Assembly: GCF_947496515.1 (NCBI RefSeq) | Contig: NZ_CANMDB010000001.1 | Coordinates: 310,001-374,000, forward strand | Direction of reading: 5' to 3' | Length of the DNA stretch: 64,000 bases | Source: an uncultured Roseobacter sp. | GTDB taxonomy: Bacteria > Pseudomonadota > Alphaproteobacteria > Rhodobacterales > Rhodobacteraceae | Shown: in pieces, positions 8,748-17,381 of the stretch | Position numbering within the stretch: position 1 is the first letter of the stretch | How the letters are laid out: each line of letters opens with the position of its first letter | Translations under genes and position numbers: made by a program | The notes under the pieces: generated by a model | Databases searched by the model: none | What the model saw: the letters and a program-made list of their open reading frames with translations, nothing else | What the model was told of the DNA's origin: nothing

Positions 8748-9707
8748 CTAGTGCGGGATCCTCTCCTTGCCGGTCAGGCTGGCGACGGTCGGGGCGATGA
8801 GACGGGTCACCACCGGGATCAACAGCGCGCCGAGCGCCAGCCCGAAGATCCCGTCAAAGATCGCCGTGACCAGCCATTCGCCAAAGCCCGAGCCCGGAGA
8901 GACGGCCACAGCGATGTGGTGGATGCTGTCATAGAGCCACGGCAGGCCCAGCACCTCCAGCCCGTGAATGATGATCGATCCGCCGACCCAGAGCATCGCG
9001 GCTGTGCCGATAATGGTCAGCAGTTTCAGCAGTTTAGGCATCCCCTTGACCAGACCACGGCCCAGGGCCTGACCCGATCCGGTGCGCCCGTTGGCGGCCA
9101 TCCAGACGCCCAGATCGTCCATCTTCACGATGAGCGCGACAGCACCGTAGACAAAGGCCGTCACCGCCACCCCGGCGAAAGCCAGTGTCGCGGCCTCGAA
9201 CCAGAAGCTGTCCGCCTCGATATTCGACAGGATGATGGTCATGATCTCCGCCGAGAGGATGAAATCTGTCTTGATCGCCCCTTTGACCCGCTTTTCTTCC
9301 AGCTTGAGCGGATCGCCGACGGACATATCCTCTGCCACATGGGCATCCGCATGCGGGAACAGCCAGTGAAAGACCTTCTCGGCACCCTCGAAACACAGAT
9401 ACGCCCCCCCGAGCATCAGCAAGGGCGTGATGACCCAGGGGGCAAAGGTGTTGAGCAACAGCAACGCGGGCAACAGCACGATCAGCTTGTTGAAGAGCGA
9501 CCCTTTGGTGATCTTCCAGATGATCGGCAGTTCGCGGTCCGGCTTGAAACCGGTGACATATTTGGGTGTCACGGCGGCATCGTCGATCACGACACCCGCC
9601 ACTTTGGAGCCCGCTTTGGCCGCCTGCCCCACCACATCATCGACCGAGGCCGCGGCCACCTTGGCAATCGCGGCAACATCGTCCAGCAAGGCAAGCAATC
9701 CGCTCAT
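8748..9707 (-). CDS. DUF808 (YedI-like) inner-membrane protein
   Basis: This 319-residue protein belongs to the DUF808/YedI family of uncharacterised inner-membrane proteins. The N-terminal soluble part (GLLALLDDVAAIAKVAAASVDDV) and VIDDAAVTPKYVTGF are characteristic. Several hydrophobic helices follow: a segment around IVLLPALLLLNTFAPWVITP, one near FAGVAVTAFVYGAVALIV, one near TIIGTAAMLWVGGSIIIHGL and one near the C-terminus. The EGAEKVFHWLFPH motif is typical. Function is unknown. It is convergent with tkt and divergent from gap. Confidence 0.9.
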   Translation of the reverse strand: MSGLLALLDDVAAIAKVAAASVDDVVGQAAKAGSKVAGVVIDDAAVTPKYVTGFKPDRELPIIWKITKGSLFNKLIVLLPALLLLNTFAPWVITPLLMLGGAYLCFEGAEKVFHWLFPHADAHVAEDMSVGDPLKLEEKRVKGAIKTDFILSAEIMTIILSNIEADSFWFEAATLAFAGVAVTAFVYGAVALIVKMDDLGVWMAANGRTGSGQALGRGLVKGMPKLLKLLTIIGTAAMLWVGGSIIIHGLEVLGLPWLYDSIHHIAVAVSPGSGFGEWLVTAIFDGIFGLALGALLIPVVTRLIAPTVASLTGKERIPH

Positions 9708-9801
9708 GGGGCCGGTTCCTCCTGATCAACCATCCTGGGGCAGAGCTAGGTGGCTGCGACACTTTGGCAATGCCGCAGATGCCACACGCATGAGGAGAGC
9801 C

Positions 9802-9834
9802 TGTTGGCGCTAACGGCGAGTTTAACGCTAACAT
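9802..9834. promoter_or_regulatory. Tandem LacI-type operator-like sites upstream of gap
   Basis: Two imperfect palindromes with central CG lie with centres 18 bases apart: TGTTGGCGCTAACG at 9802-9815 and TTTAACGCTAACA at 9821-9833. Both share the half-site CGCTAAC. They lie 80-115 bases before the gap start, a suitable place for a repressor or activator. The shared form with the tkt-upstream site suggests one LacI-family regulator (CceR-like) controlling both genes, which is inference. Confidence 0.4.
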
Positions 9835-9916
9835 ACCGTCATTAAACATCTTTTAGAATTCCGCAGTGCAGCAATTCGGGCTATAGAGCGATCAGGCGAG
9901 TGTCAGGAGAGTGGCG

Positions 9917-10918
9917 ATGACGATCAAGGTAGGCATCAACGGGTTTGGACGGATCGGGCGCTGTACGCTGGCGCATATCGCCACATCGGGGCGCAACGAC
10001 ATCGATGTGGTGGCCATCAATGCCACGGGTCCTCTGGAAACCGCGGCGCATCTGATCAAATACGATTCGGTTCACGGCCGGTTTCCGGGCAAGGTGGTGA
10101 CAGGGGCGAACTCCATCGATCTGGGCCGCGGTCCCATCCGCATGATGTCGAGCTACGATCTGAATGCGCTCGACTGGACGGGCGTGGATGTGGTGCTGGA
10201 ATGCACCGGCAAGTTCAATGACGGTGACGCGGCCCGGACGCATACGGACCGCGGCGCGCGCCGTGTCCTGATTTCAGCCCCGGCCAAGCGGGTTGATCGC
10301 ACCATTGTCTACGGCGTCAATCACCGGGAGCTTTTGCCGGGCGATACGGTTGTCTCCAACGGCTCCTGCACGACAAATTGCCTCGCACCGCTGGCCAAGG
10401 TGCTGGACGAGGCCATCGGGATTGAGCGGGGCATCATGACGACGATCCACTCTTACACCGGGGATCAGCCGACGCTGGACCGGCGGCACGACGATCTTTA
10501 CCGCGCGCGTGCGGCGGCGATGGCGATGATCCCCACCTCGACCGGGGCGGCAAAGGCGCTTGGCGAGGTGCTGCCCAATCTGGCGGGCAAGCTCGACGGC
10601 ACCGCGATCCGGGTGCCCACACCCAATGTCTCCGCCGTGGATCTGACCTTTGAAGCCAAGGTGGATGTCACGGTCGAGCAGGTCAACGCAGCCCTGCGTG
10701 CTGCGGCCGAAGGCGCCATGTCGCGGGTGATGTCCTATGATCCCGAGGCCAAGGTCTCCATCGACTTTAATCACACGGAGCACAGCTGCGTCGTGGCACC
10801 CGATCAGACCAAGGTCGTGGGCGGGCGCACCGTGCGCGTGCTCGCCTGGTATGACAATGAATGGGCGTTCTCGGCACGGATGGCCGATGTGGCGGTCAGC
10901 ATGGGGCATCTGGGCTGA
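9917..10918 (+). CDS. gap: Glyceraldehyde-3-phosphate dehydrogenase, type I
   Basis: This 333-residue GAPDH interconverts glyceraldehyde-3-phosphate and 1,3-bisphosphoglycerate. The Rossmann motif IKVGINGFGRIGR, the catalytic Cys in NGSCTTNCLAPLAKV and the His in TTIHSYTGDQ are present, with PTSTGAAKALGEVLPNLAGK and WYDNEWAFS near the end. The position that normally holds the NAD-selecting Asp (AIND) reads AINATG, so the coenzyme preference may be NADP or dual, as in gluconeogenic or plastid-type enzymes. The ATG at 9917 is chosen because AGGAGA lies 7 bases upstream. A GTG at 9911 is too close to that site. Confidence 0.93.
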   Translation: MTIKVGINGFGRIGRCTLAHIATSGRNDIDVVAINATGPLETAAHLIKYDSVHGRFPGKVVTGANSIDLGRGPIRMMSSYDLNALDWTGVDVVLECTGKFNDGDAARTHTDRGARRVLISAPAKRVDRTIVYGVNHRELLPGDTVVSNGSCTTNCLAPLAKVLDEAIGIERGIMTTIHSYTGDQPTLDRRHDDLYRARAAAMAMIPTSTGAAKALGEVLPNLAGKLDGTAIRVPTPNVSAVDLTFEAKVDVTVEQVNAALRAAAEGAMSRVMSYDPEAKVSIDFNHTEHSCVVAPDQTKVVGGRTVRVLAWYDNEWAFSARMADVAVSMGHLG

Positions 10919-11015
10919 GCCACGGACGCGAGACCACCCCCCTGCCCGCTTGCGGCGCGCCCACCAGCCTGCCATAGGGAGCGTCACATCCGCGCCTGAG
11001 CGGGAAGGGCTCTGA

Positions 11016-11159
11016 ATGACAAATCGAATTGCACTGGTGCTGGGGCTCGTTCTGCTGGGGCTGGTGGCGATTGATGTGATGGTTTTTGGCATGGACCACG
11101 TCGTTTTTGTGGGTCGCAAACTGCTGGCGCTGATCGACTATGTCGCCTTCTGGCGCTAG
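11016..11159 (+). CDS. 47-residue membrane protein downstream of gap
   Basis: This small gene encodes a single hydrophobic helix (IALVLGLVLLGLVAIDVMVF), then FVGRKLLALIDYVAFWR, an amphipathic tail ending in aromatic and basic residues. A GGGAAGGG site precedes the ATG. I recall similar short proteins after gap in other Rhodobacterales, so it is probably a conserved gene rather than chance. Function unknown. A plausible single-pass inner-membrane protein co-transcribed with gap. Confidence 0.65.
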   Translation: MTNRIALVLGLVLLGLVAIDVMVFGMDHVVFVGRKLLALIDYVAFWR

Positions 11160-11212
11160 CGCCGACCCCTGCGCGACTCTCGTGGCACACCTGACAGTCT
11201 GTGCCAGCCAGC

Positions 11213-11710
11213 CTAGCTCTTGCCCAATTGTGCCAGCAGCGCCTCGCGGACCTGCGGGGTGACGAACTTGCTGATGTCCCCGTCGAGCCGGGCAATCTCT
11301 TTCACGAGCTTGCTGGCGATGGCCTGGTGCTGGGCTTCCGCCATGAGAAAAACCGTCTCGATCGTGTCGTCAAGCTGACGGTTCATGCCGACCATCTGGT
11401 ATTCATATTCGAAATCCGCGACCGCCCGCAGCCCGCGGACAATGACCTGCGCGCCTACGTCCCGGGCGCAATCAATCAGCAGGTTCTCAAAGGGATGGAC
11501 GACGATCTCGACACCGGTCTGCGCCGCAAGTGCCGCGCATTCCGCCTCGATCATGCGGACGCGGTCCTCCAGCGGGAAAAGCGGACCCTTGTCGCGGTTG
11601 ATCGCAACCCCCACCACAAGACGGTCCAAAAGCACGGCGCCGCGCCGGATAATGTCGAGATGCCCCAGCGTGATCGGATCAAAGGTGCCGGGATAGAGAC
11701 CAACGCGCAT
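11213..11710 (-). CDS. coaD: Phosphopantetheine adenylyltransferase
   Basis: This 165-residue CoaD transfers AMP to 4'-phosphopantetheine, giving dephospho-CoA, the penultimate step of coenzyme A synthesis. The nucleotidyltransferase signature YPGTFDPITLGHLDIIRR (with the HxGH-like TLGH) opens the protein. VGVAINRDKGPLFPLEDRV and VIVRGLRAVADFEYEYQM follow, and MAEAQHQAIASKLVKEIA stands where the family has its second substrate-binding segment. It is cytoplasmic and hexameric in characterised homologues. It ends close to, and converges on, the small gene after gap. Confidence 0.95.
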   Translation of the reverse strand: MRVGLYPGTFDPITLGHLDIIRRGAVLLDRLVVGVAINRDKGPLFPLEDRVRMIEAECAALAAQTGVEIVVHPFENLLIDCARDVGAQVIVRGLRAVADFEYEYQMVGMNRQLDDTIETVFLMAEAQHQAIASKLVKEIARLDGDISKFVTPQVREALLAQLGKS

Positions 11711-11815
11711 GCGGGCTCTCCTGTCGTGAAATGTCCGCGCAGACGATCACCGGATCCCGCGGATTGCAAGGGGGCAGATGGTCGGGGTGGCGTGGGGCCG
11801 AAAAGGCCGCCCGCG

Positions 11816-12250
11816 TCAGTGCCCCATGATCATCCCTTCGAGCGCGTTTTTCTCCATCGACAGTTCCATCAGCTTGGCCTTGACCACGTCACCGAGAGAG
11901 ATAACGCCAACCAGCCGCCCCCCCTCCAGCACGGGCATGTGGCGAAAGCGACCGTCCGTCATCTGCTGCAGGACCGCGTCGGCGGCGTCGTTGCTGCCGC
12001 AGGTCACCAGCTTGGTCGTCATCAGCGAGGAGACCGGATTGACAAGACAGCCCGCCCCCCGCGCGCCGATTTCGCGTACGATGTCGCGTTCCGACAGGAT
12101 GCCCTCGGCGTTGGTGCCATCCTTTGAGACAACCACCGTCCCGATCCGCTTTTCCGACAGTATCTTGGCCGCTTCGGCGACGGACAGTCCGGGTTTCACC
12201 GTGACAACATCCGATAAAGCCTTGGTTTTCAGGATCTGGGACACCAACAT
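11816..12250 (-). CDS. CBS-domain protein
   Basis: This 144-residue protein consists of a tandem CBS pair (Bateman module): the first around TVKPGLSVAEAAKILSEKRI and GILSERDIVREI, the second around LVTCGSNDAADAVLQQM and RFRHMPVLEGGRLVGVIS. Such stand-alone modules bind adenosyl ligands and regulate partner proteins. No effector domain is attached. The downstream gene is coaD, on the same strand 105 bases away, so the two may be co-transcribed. The target is unknown. Confidence 0.9.
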   Translation of the reverse strand: MLVSQILKTKALSDVVTVKPGLSVAEAAKILSEKRIGTVVVSKDGTNAEGILSERDIVREIGARGAGCLVNPVSSLMTTKLVTCGSNDAADAVLQQMTDGRFRHMPVLEGGRLVGVISLGDVVKAKLMELSMEKNALEGMIMGH

Positions 12251-12309
12251 ATCAAACCTCCCTGGACACGTCGATCATCTCTCCAGCGTCACCGCAAAGC
12301 CGGATTCTG

Positions 12310-13206
12310 TCAAGCCAGCGCTTCGAGCCGTGCAACCTCTGCGCGCAAACCTGTGGTCAGCGCTTCTGCAAAGCGGCTCAACCTCAGATTGCGGCGGTCG
12401 TCCATGTGCCGGATGAGGTAAAAGCTGCGGGTCAGGCTGATTTCCCGGGTGAGGATACGCCGCACGCCCGGCATGGCTGGGACGGCAAAGTCATGGACGA
12501 TGCCCACGCCCCCGCCCTGCCGGATCCAGTTGGTCTGGACCGAGACAGAGTTGGAGGCGAGCGCCACCCGGTCGAGCCCGAGCTCCCCGAGATAGTCAAG
12601 CTCCCGGTCAAAGATCATATCCGGAATGTAGCCCACGAGCCGGTGGCGGCTGAGATCCGCGCGGGTGCGCAACGGTTCGTGGCGCGCGAGGTACGCGTCA
12701 GAGGCGGCAAGGTGCAGGTGATAGTCCGTGATCTTCTGCACCACGAGGCGTCCCGCGGTGGGCGCGCTGACGGCGATGGCCGTATCCGCCTCGCGCCGCG
12801 ACAGGTTGAAGACCCGCGGCAGGGCGACGATCTGGATGTCGAGATCGGGGTTGTCGCGGGCCAGTGCGGCGCAGACCTGCGGCAACAGGTAGTTGGCGCT
12901 GCCGTCGGGCGCACCGATGCGGATCTGACCGCTCAGCCGGTCGCTGTCGGGCGGCAGGTCCGCCACGGCGCTACGCATGGCCCGCTCTGCCGCCTCCGCC
13001 CGGCCGAGCAGGGACAGCCCCGCGTCGGTCAAGGCATAGCCCTGCGGGGACTTGGCAAAGAGTGTCGCCTGCAGCGCGCGCTCCAACCGCTGCATGCGCC
13101 GCCCCACGGTGGCCGGGTCCAGCCGCAGTACCTTGCCGGCACCGGACAGCGAGGCCTCGCGTGCGACCGCAAGAAAGAGGCGCAGATCGTCCCAATTGGT
13201 TTGCAT
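12310..13206 (-). CDS. LysR-family regulator divergent from mmsA
   Basis: This 298-residue LysR-type regulator has its winged helix-turn-helix at residues 5-65 (LRLFLAVAREASLSGAGKVL, TVGRRMQRLERAL) and a substrate-binding domain after about residue 90 (GQIRIGAPDGSANYLLPQV). The ATG at 13206 is chosen because the family N-terminus begins there. A longer reading to 13326 adds unrelated residues and overlaps the promoter. Its divergent position from mmsA suggests that it controls that gene. The 134-base spacer contains TTTGC and GCAAA half-sites 14 bases apart. Confidence 0.9.
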   Translation of the reverse strand: MQTNWDDLRLFLAVAREASLSGAGKVLRLDPATVGRRMQRLERALQATLFAKSPQGYALTDAGLSLLGRAEAAERAMRSAVADLPPDSDRLSGQIRIGAPDGSANYLLPQVCAALARDNPDLDIQIVALPRVFNLSRREADTAIAVSAPTAGRLVVQKITDYHLHLAASDAYLARHEPLRTRADLSRHRLVGYIPDMIFDRELDYLGELGLDRVALASNSVSVQTNWIRQGGGVGIVHDFAVPAMPGVRRILTREISLTRSFYLIRHMDDRRNLRLSRFAEALTTGLRAEVARLEALA

Positions 13207-13340
13207 GGGGAGAAGCCTTTGGCTGGTGCTTTGCGTTTCTGCAGGATGATTTTGCCAACTTGCCTCTTTCAGAGGTGTTTTTGCACGACTAGGGTTGGGC
13301 AAAGGTCCGAAGGGCCAGAACACCAACGGCGGAGATCCCT

Positions 13341-14840
13341 ATGCAAGAGCTCACCCACTATATCAACGGCGCGCACGTCAACGGCACCTCCGGTCGCTTT
13401 GCCGATGTGATGAACCCGGCCACGGGCGAGGTGCAGGCGCACTGCCCGCTCGCCTCCAAGGATGAGGTGGCGCAGGCCGTCGCCCATGCCGCCGCGGCGC
13501 AACCGGCCTGGGCCGCGGTGAACCCGCAGCGTCGGGCGCGCGTGCTGATGAAATTCGTCGATCTGCTGAACCGAGACATGGGCAAGCTGGCAGAAGCGCT
13601 GAGCCGGGAGCATGGCAAGACCCTGCCCGATGCCGCAGGCGACGTTCAGCGGGGCCTGGAAGTGGTGGAATACTGCATCGCCGCGCCGCAGATGCTCAAG
13701 GGGGAATACACCGACAGCGCAGGCCCCGGCATCGACATGTATTCCATGCGTCAGGCGCTTGGCGTGACGGCGGGCATCACGCCGTTCAACTTCCCTGCGA
13801 TGATCCCAATGTGGATGTTCGCCCCGGCGATTGCCTGCGGCAACGCCTTTATCCTCAAACCGTCCGAACGAGACCCCTCTGTGCCGTTGATGCTGGCAGA
13901 ACTGATGGAGGAAGCGGGGCTGCCCAAGGGGATCCTTCAGGTGGTCAATGGCGATAAGGAAGCGGTGGACGCGATCCTGTACGACGAAACGATTCAGTCC
14001 ATCGGCTTTGTGGGCTCGACCCCGATCGCGGAATATATCTACAGCACCGGCTGCGCGCAGGGAAAGCGTGTGCAGTGTTTCGGCGGTGCCAAGAACCACA
14101 TGATCATCATGCCAGACGCGGATATGGACCAGGCGGCGGACGCGCTGGTGGGCGCGGGCTACGGCGCGGCGGGCGAGCGCTGCATGGCCATCTCCGTGGC
14201 TGTCCCCGTGGGCGATGACACGGCCGACCGGTTGATCGACAAGCTGGTGCCGCGGATCGAGAAACTGAAGGTCGGCCCCTATACGGGCGGCAATGACGTG
14301 GATTACGGCCCGGTGGTGACCGCCGCGGCGAAGGCCAACATCGAGCGGCTGGTGCAGACCGGCATTGATCAGGGGGCCAAGCTGGTCGTGGACGGGCGTG
14401 ATTTCCGGCTACAGGGCTACGAGGACGGGTTCTTTGTCGGTGCGCATCTCTTCGACAACGTCACCAAGCACATGGACATCTACAAGCACGAGATCTTTGG
14501 TCCCGTGCTGTCCACCGTGCGCGCGCAAAGCTACGAGGAGGCGCTTGGCCTCGCCATGGACCACGAATACGGCAACGGCACCGCGATCTTCACCCGGGAC
14601 GGGGATGCGGCGCGGGACTTTGCCAACCGGGTGAATGTGGGGATGGTGGGCATCAACGTCCCGATCCCCGTGCCGCTGGCCTATCACACGTTTGGCGGCT
14701 GGAAGAAATCCGTCTTCGGTGATCTCAACCAGCACGGGCCGGATGCGTTCAAATTCTACACCCGCACCAAAACCGTGACCGCCCGCTGGCCGTCGGGCAT
14801 CAAGGAGGGCGGCGAATTCTCCATCCCGGTGATGGAGTAA
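13341..14840 (+). CDS. mmsA: Methylmalonate-semialdehyde dehydrogenase (CoA-acylating)
   Basis: This 499-residue aldehyde dehydrogenase of the MmsA type converts methylmalonate or malonate semialdehyde with CoA and NAD to propionyl-CoA or acetyl-CoA in valine, inositol and related catabolism. The NAD-binding region GITPFNFPAMIPMWMFAPAI and ACGNAFILKPSERDPS are present. The catalytic Cys lies in AAGERCMAISVAV. The C-terminal AYHTFGGWKKSVFGD is typical. GGCGGAG precedes the ATG. Regulation by the divergent LysR protein is likely. A strong hairpin lies about 60 bases after the stop. Confidence 0.95.
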   Translation: MQELTHYINGAHVNGTSGRFADVMNPATGEVQAHCPLASKDEVAQAVAHAAAAQPAWAAVNPQRRARVLMKFVDLLNRDMGKLAEALSREHGKTLPDAAGDVQRGLEVVEYCIAAPQMLKGEYTDSAGPGIDMYSMRQALGVTAGITPFNFPAMIPMWMFAPAIACGNAFILKPSERDPSVPLMLAELMEEAGLPKGILQVVNGDKEAVDAILYDETIQSIGFVGSTPIAEYIYSTGCAQGKRVQCFGGAKNHMIIMPDADMDQAADALVGAGYGAAGERCMAISVAVPVGDDTADRLIDKLVPRIEKLKVGPYTGGNDVDYGPVVTAAAKANIERLVQTGIDQGAKLVVDGRDFRLQGYEDGFFVGAHLFDNVTKHMDIYKHEIFGPVLSTVRAQSYEEALGLAMDHEYGNGTAIFTRDGDAARDFANRVNVGMVGINVPIPVPLAYHTFGGWKKSVFGDLNQHGPDAFKFYTRTKTVTARWPSGIKEGGEFSIPVME

Positions 14841-14893
14841 GCGCGCGGTCCCGGCGGTCCATGCCGGGGCAGGCTCAGACTGCGACCTCACAT

Positions 14894-14923
14894 GAAAAAG
14901 GGCGGCTCCGCGAGGAGCCGCCC
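14894..14923 (-). terminator. Bidirectional intrinsic terminator between mmsA and the VPLPA protein gene
   Basis: A 10-bp perfect stem (GGGCGGCTCC pairing with GGAGCCGCCC, loop GCGA) occupies 14900-14923. On the minus strand it is followed directly by TTTTTCATG, which gives a canonical U-run for the secreted-protein gene ending at 14947. On the plus strand TGTCTGTTCT follows, weaker but usable for mmsA. Confidence 0.85.
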
Positions 14924-14946
14924 TGTCTGTTCTCGCTGCCGATGGA

Positions 14947-15651
14947 TCAGGCAGCGCGTTTCTTGTTGCGACGCTTCATCGCGCCCAGACCGCCGACACC
15001 GGCCAACAGCATCCATGCCGCCGCGGGCAGTGGCACCGGAGACGGGTTGTCATCGGGCTCGTCAAAGTCAAAGGTCAGGCTCTTGATCTTGAATTCGTCG
15101 TTTTTGTCCTGCGCACCGATACCGAAGATGCTCCCGGTCCAGATCTGCGAGAAACTGTAGACGACTTCGTTGTTGGGCCCTGTACCGACGCCCGGCTCCT
15201 GGCTGGCAAAGAACTGCCCGAGCGGATCATACATCCGGAAATCGAATTCATCGTTCGAGCCGATGAAGCTGAATCCGACAGACCGCAGCGTGACTGTCTC
15301 ACTGAACGTGAAAATAGCCATTTCGTCGCTGGCACCGGAGCCACCCCCGTCGACCTGGTGGTCGTCGTGACGGCAGTAGTCACCGGTCGTTGTGACGGTA
15401 CCGCTGCAGATGCCCAGACCGCCAGAGTACTGGCCGACACCAAAGGACTCTCCGCCGAGATCGCCGTTGAACCGGTTGTGATCGTCTGCAGTCACGGTCA
15501 CGTTTACGCCGCTTCCACCGATGTCATTGAAAGACAGCGACGGTGCCGGGACCGTGTTTCCGGAAAAATCGACGGTGAAGCTGGCAGCTTGCGCTGCGCC
15601 TGCTCCACCAAAAAGTGCTGCGACTGCCGCAGCGGCTAAAAACTGTTTCAC
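14947..15651 (-). CDS. Secreted VPLPA-CTERM sorting-domain protein
   Basis: This 234-residue protein has a signal peptide (MKQFLAAAAVAALFGGAGAA, then QAA) and a C-terminal sorting signal: VPLPAAAWMLLAGVGGLGAM followed by the basic KRRNKKRAA. VPLPA-CTERM proteins are substrates of an exosortase-type enzyme in Rhodobacterales. The central region has no catalytic motif I recognise and resembles other secreted beta-rich PEP-CTERM proteins. The GTG at 15651 is chosen because GAGAGGG lies 8 bases upstream. The gene is monocistronic, with its own AT-rich upstream region and a strong terminator. No exosortase is encoded in this window. Confidence 0.88.
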   Translation of the reverse strand: MKQFLAAAAVAALFGGAGAAQAASFTVDFSGNTVPAPSLSFNDIGGSGVNVTVTADDHNRFNGDLGGESFGVGQYSGGLGICSGTVTTTGDYCRHDDHQVDGGGSGASDEMAIFTFSETVTLRSVGFSFIGSNDEFDFRMYDPLGQFFASQEPGVGTGPNNEVVYSFSQIWTGSIFGIGAQDKNDEFKIKSLTFDFDEPDDNPSPVPLPAAAWMLLAGVGGLGAMKRRNKKRAA

Positions 15652-15962
15652 CCTGAAAACCCTCTCGTTATCGTACACCGCTGTCAGGAAATGACGCGGC
15701 TACTATTCAACGTGGCATTTTTACCATGAGCAAAACTGTGCCGCAATCCTAATCATTGACAAAAGGTTAAGGCAAAGCAGAAGATTGTAATTGTTTCAGA
15801 TGGTTATGAGGTTTTCCTGTCAAATTTTCGCGTTCAGGCTCAATCGCAGGTCGAAGCGAGCGGTCAAAAACCGCCTATTGTTCGCGTCGGGCTAGAAAAA
15901 CTGTTGATCTGCCATGGAATGCCCGACGGTCATCCAGCGGATGGGAGGCGAATCTCTGTGGC
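15652..15962. other. AT-rich divergent/upstream spacer (no coding gene)
   Basis: This 311-base stretch separates the VPLPA protein gene from the DUF3422 gene upstream, both on the minus strand. It is clearly lower in GC than the coding surroundings, with TTGACAAAAGG and TTTTTACC patches, as expected of a promoter and leader for the secreted protein. I found no reading frame with a credible ribosome site. Confidence 0.6.
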
Positions 15963-17249
15963 CTATTCGATCGACCGTCTCAGGCGCCGGATCATGCTCC
16001 AGACAAGCAAGACCACGGGCACGACCGATGCGGCCACCAACAGGCCCCGCGACACCCCCACCGCATCGGCAACGGGATAGAGCAGATATCCCCCGAGCGA
16101 CACGGCGTAGTAGCTGATCGCCACCACCGAAAACCCCTCGACCGTGCGCTGCAGACGGAGCTGCAGATCGGACCGGCGGTCCATGCTCTCCAGCAGGGTC
16201 TGGTTCTGGGCCGAGCGTTCCACGTCGACCCTGGTCCGCAAAAGGTTGGCCGCGCGGATCGAGCGCTCCGACATCGCCTCCAGCCGTGCCCGGGCAGACT
16301 GGACCGTACGCATGGCAGGCGCGTAGCGACGCATCATGAACTCGCCGAAATGCTGACGCCCGAGAAAACGCACTTCGCGCAGCGCGGTGATCCGTTCGTC
16401 CACCAGCGCCTCATAGGCCCCCGTCGCGCCAAAGCGGAAGGACGAGCGCGCGGCCAGCGTCTCAAGATCGGCGGAGATCTCCAGCAGATCGTGCAATGTC
16501 GTCTCGGCGGAGGCACCATCGTCGCTCATGGCCCCCATGAGCCCGGTGAGCTTGGTGTCGAGTTCATTGAGCTGGGGCTGCAACGCGCGCACGCGGGCAA
16601 AGCCCAGCATCGACATGATCTTGTAGGTTTCGATCTCACAGAGCCGCTGCACAATCCGGCCTGTCCGGCGCGAGCCCGTCTCCCCCCCCGCAAAGACCGC
16701 AAAACGCAGATGACCGTTGGGGTCGATGCGGAAATCGCCCGCAATCACGGCTGATGCGTCCAGTACCGACGACACCGCAAGACTTTCGGACACGAACCAG
16801 TCGTTCAGACACGCCTCGATCTCGTCGGTCTTGCCGGGTGACATCGGCACCACATTGACCAGAACGGACGTCATCCGCTGGCCCGGTGCGTCGGCCAGCC
16901 AGTCCGCCGGAAAAACATCGAATTCCCGCGGATCAAAGGGCCGTGCCACCGGCCCATCGCCAAAGGCCGTATAGGTGACGAACTCGGTGTGCTGCTCCCA
17001 CTTGAGCCAGTAGCGCCCGATCTGGCCGTAGTAATGCGTGGCACCGGGCTGGGGATGCGGCGCGCCGTGCCGGTCGAGCAGCGCCGTCAGGTGTTCCAGA
17101 TCGAGCGAGCGGTCCCGGTTGACCGCATCTTCGGGCTGCTTGATGGCCACATAGGCCGCTGAACAGGGCGCCCGCATGGAGGGAAAAGGCCGCGCGTGCA
17201 GCTCATTGGCCAGTTTGTAGCGCAGGGGATGATCAGTGATGGGCGACAT
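15963..17249 (-). CDS. DUF3422 family membrane protein
   Basis: This 428-residue protein belongs to DUF3422, a family of unknown function common in alphaproteobacteria. The N-terminus HPLRYKLANELHARPFP is diagnostic. A long helical region with coiled-coil character occupies about residues 240-370. Two C-terminal hydrophobic helices (VVAISYYAVSLGGYLLYPVA and GLLVAASVVPVVLLVWSMI) end in the basic RRLRRSIE. This resembles the CorA-like topology of two C-terminal transmembrane helices, which is inference. The ATG at 17249 has GGAG 7-10 bases upstream. A run of eight C at 16682-16689 lies inside the gene but the frame is intact. Confidence 0.88.
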   Translation of the reverse strand: MSPITDHPLRYKLANELHARPFPSMRAPCSAAYVAIKQPEDAVNRDRSLDLEHLTALLDRHGAPHPQPGATHYYGQIGRYWLKWEQHTEFVTYTAFGDGPVARPFDPREFDVFPADWLADAPGQRMTSVLVNVVPMSPGKTDEIEACLNDWFVSESLAVSSVLDASAVIAGDFRIDPNGHLRFAVFAGGETGSRRTGRIVQRLCEIETYKIMSMLGFARVRALQPQLNELDTKLTGLMGAMSDDGASAETTLHDLLEISADLETLAARSSFRFGATGAYEALVDERITALREVRFLGRQHFGEFMMRRYAPAMRTVQSARARLEAMSERSIRAANLLRTRVDVERSAQNQTLLESMDRRSDLQLRLQRTVEGFSVVAISYYAVSLGGYLLYPVADAVGVSRGLLVAASVVPVVLLVWSMIRRLRRSIE

Positions 17250-17381
17250 GCAAAGCTCCGTTGATGAAAGGAGGGATAATGCGCAGACCGCCCAAGTCAA
17301 ATATTCTTTCAGTAATTATAAGGCGTTAACAGGATACAACGGCATACTGCCCTTTCCGTGGTCACCCGTGCTCCCGCGGGA

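Noticed and set aside
13207-13340. TTTGC and GCAAA as a LysR operator for mmsA
   Set aside because: The half-sites are 14 bases apart and do not form a clear T-N11-A palindrome, so they were not listed as a feature.
15700-15960. A small plus-strand frame near 15914-16117
   Set aside because: It starts in the AT-rich spacer and runs antisense into DUF3422, with no ribosome site.
16682-16689. Run of eight C in the DUF3422 gene as a phase-variation tract
   Set aside because: The frame is intact across it, and no truncated alternative is supported.
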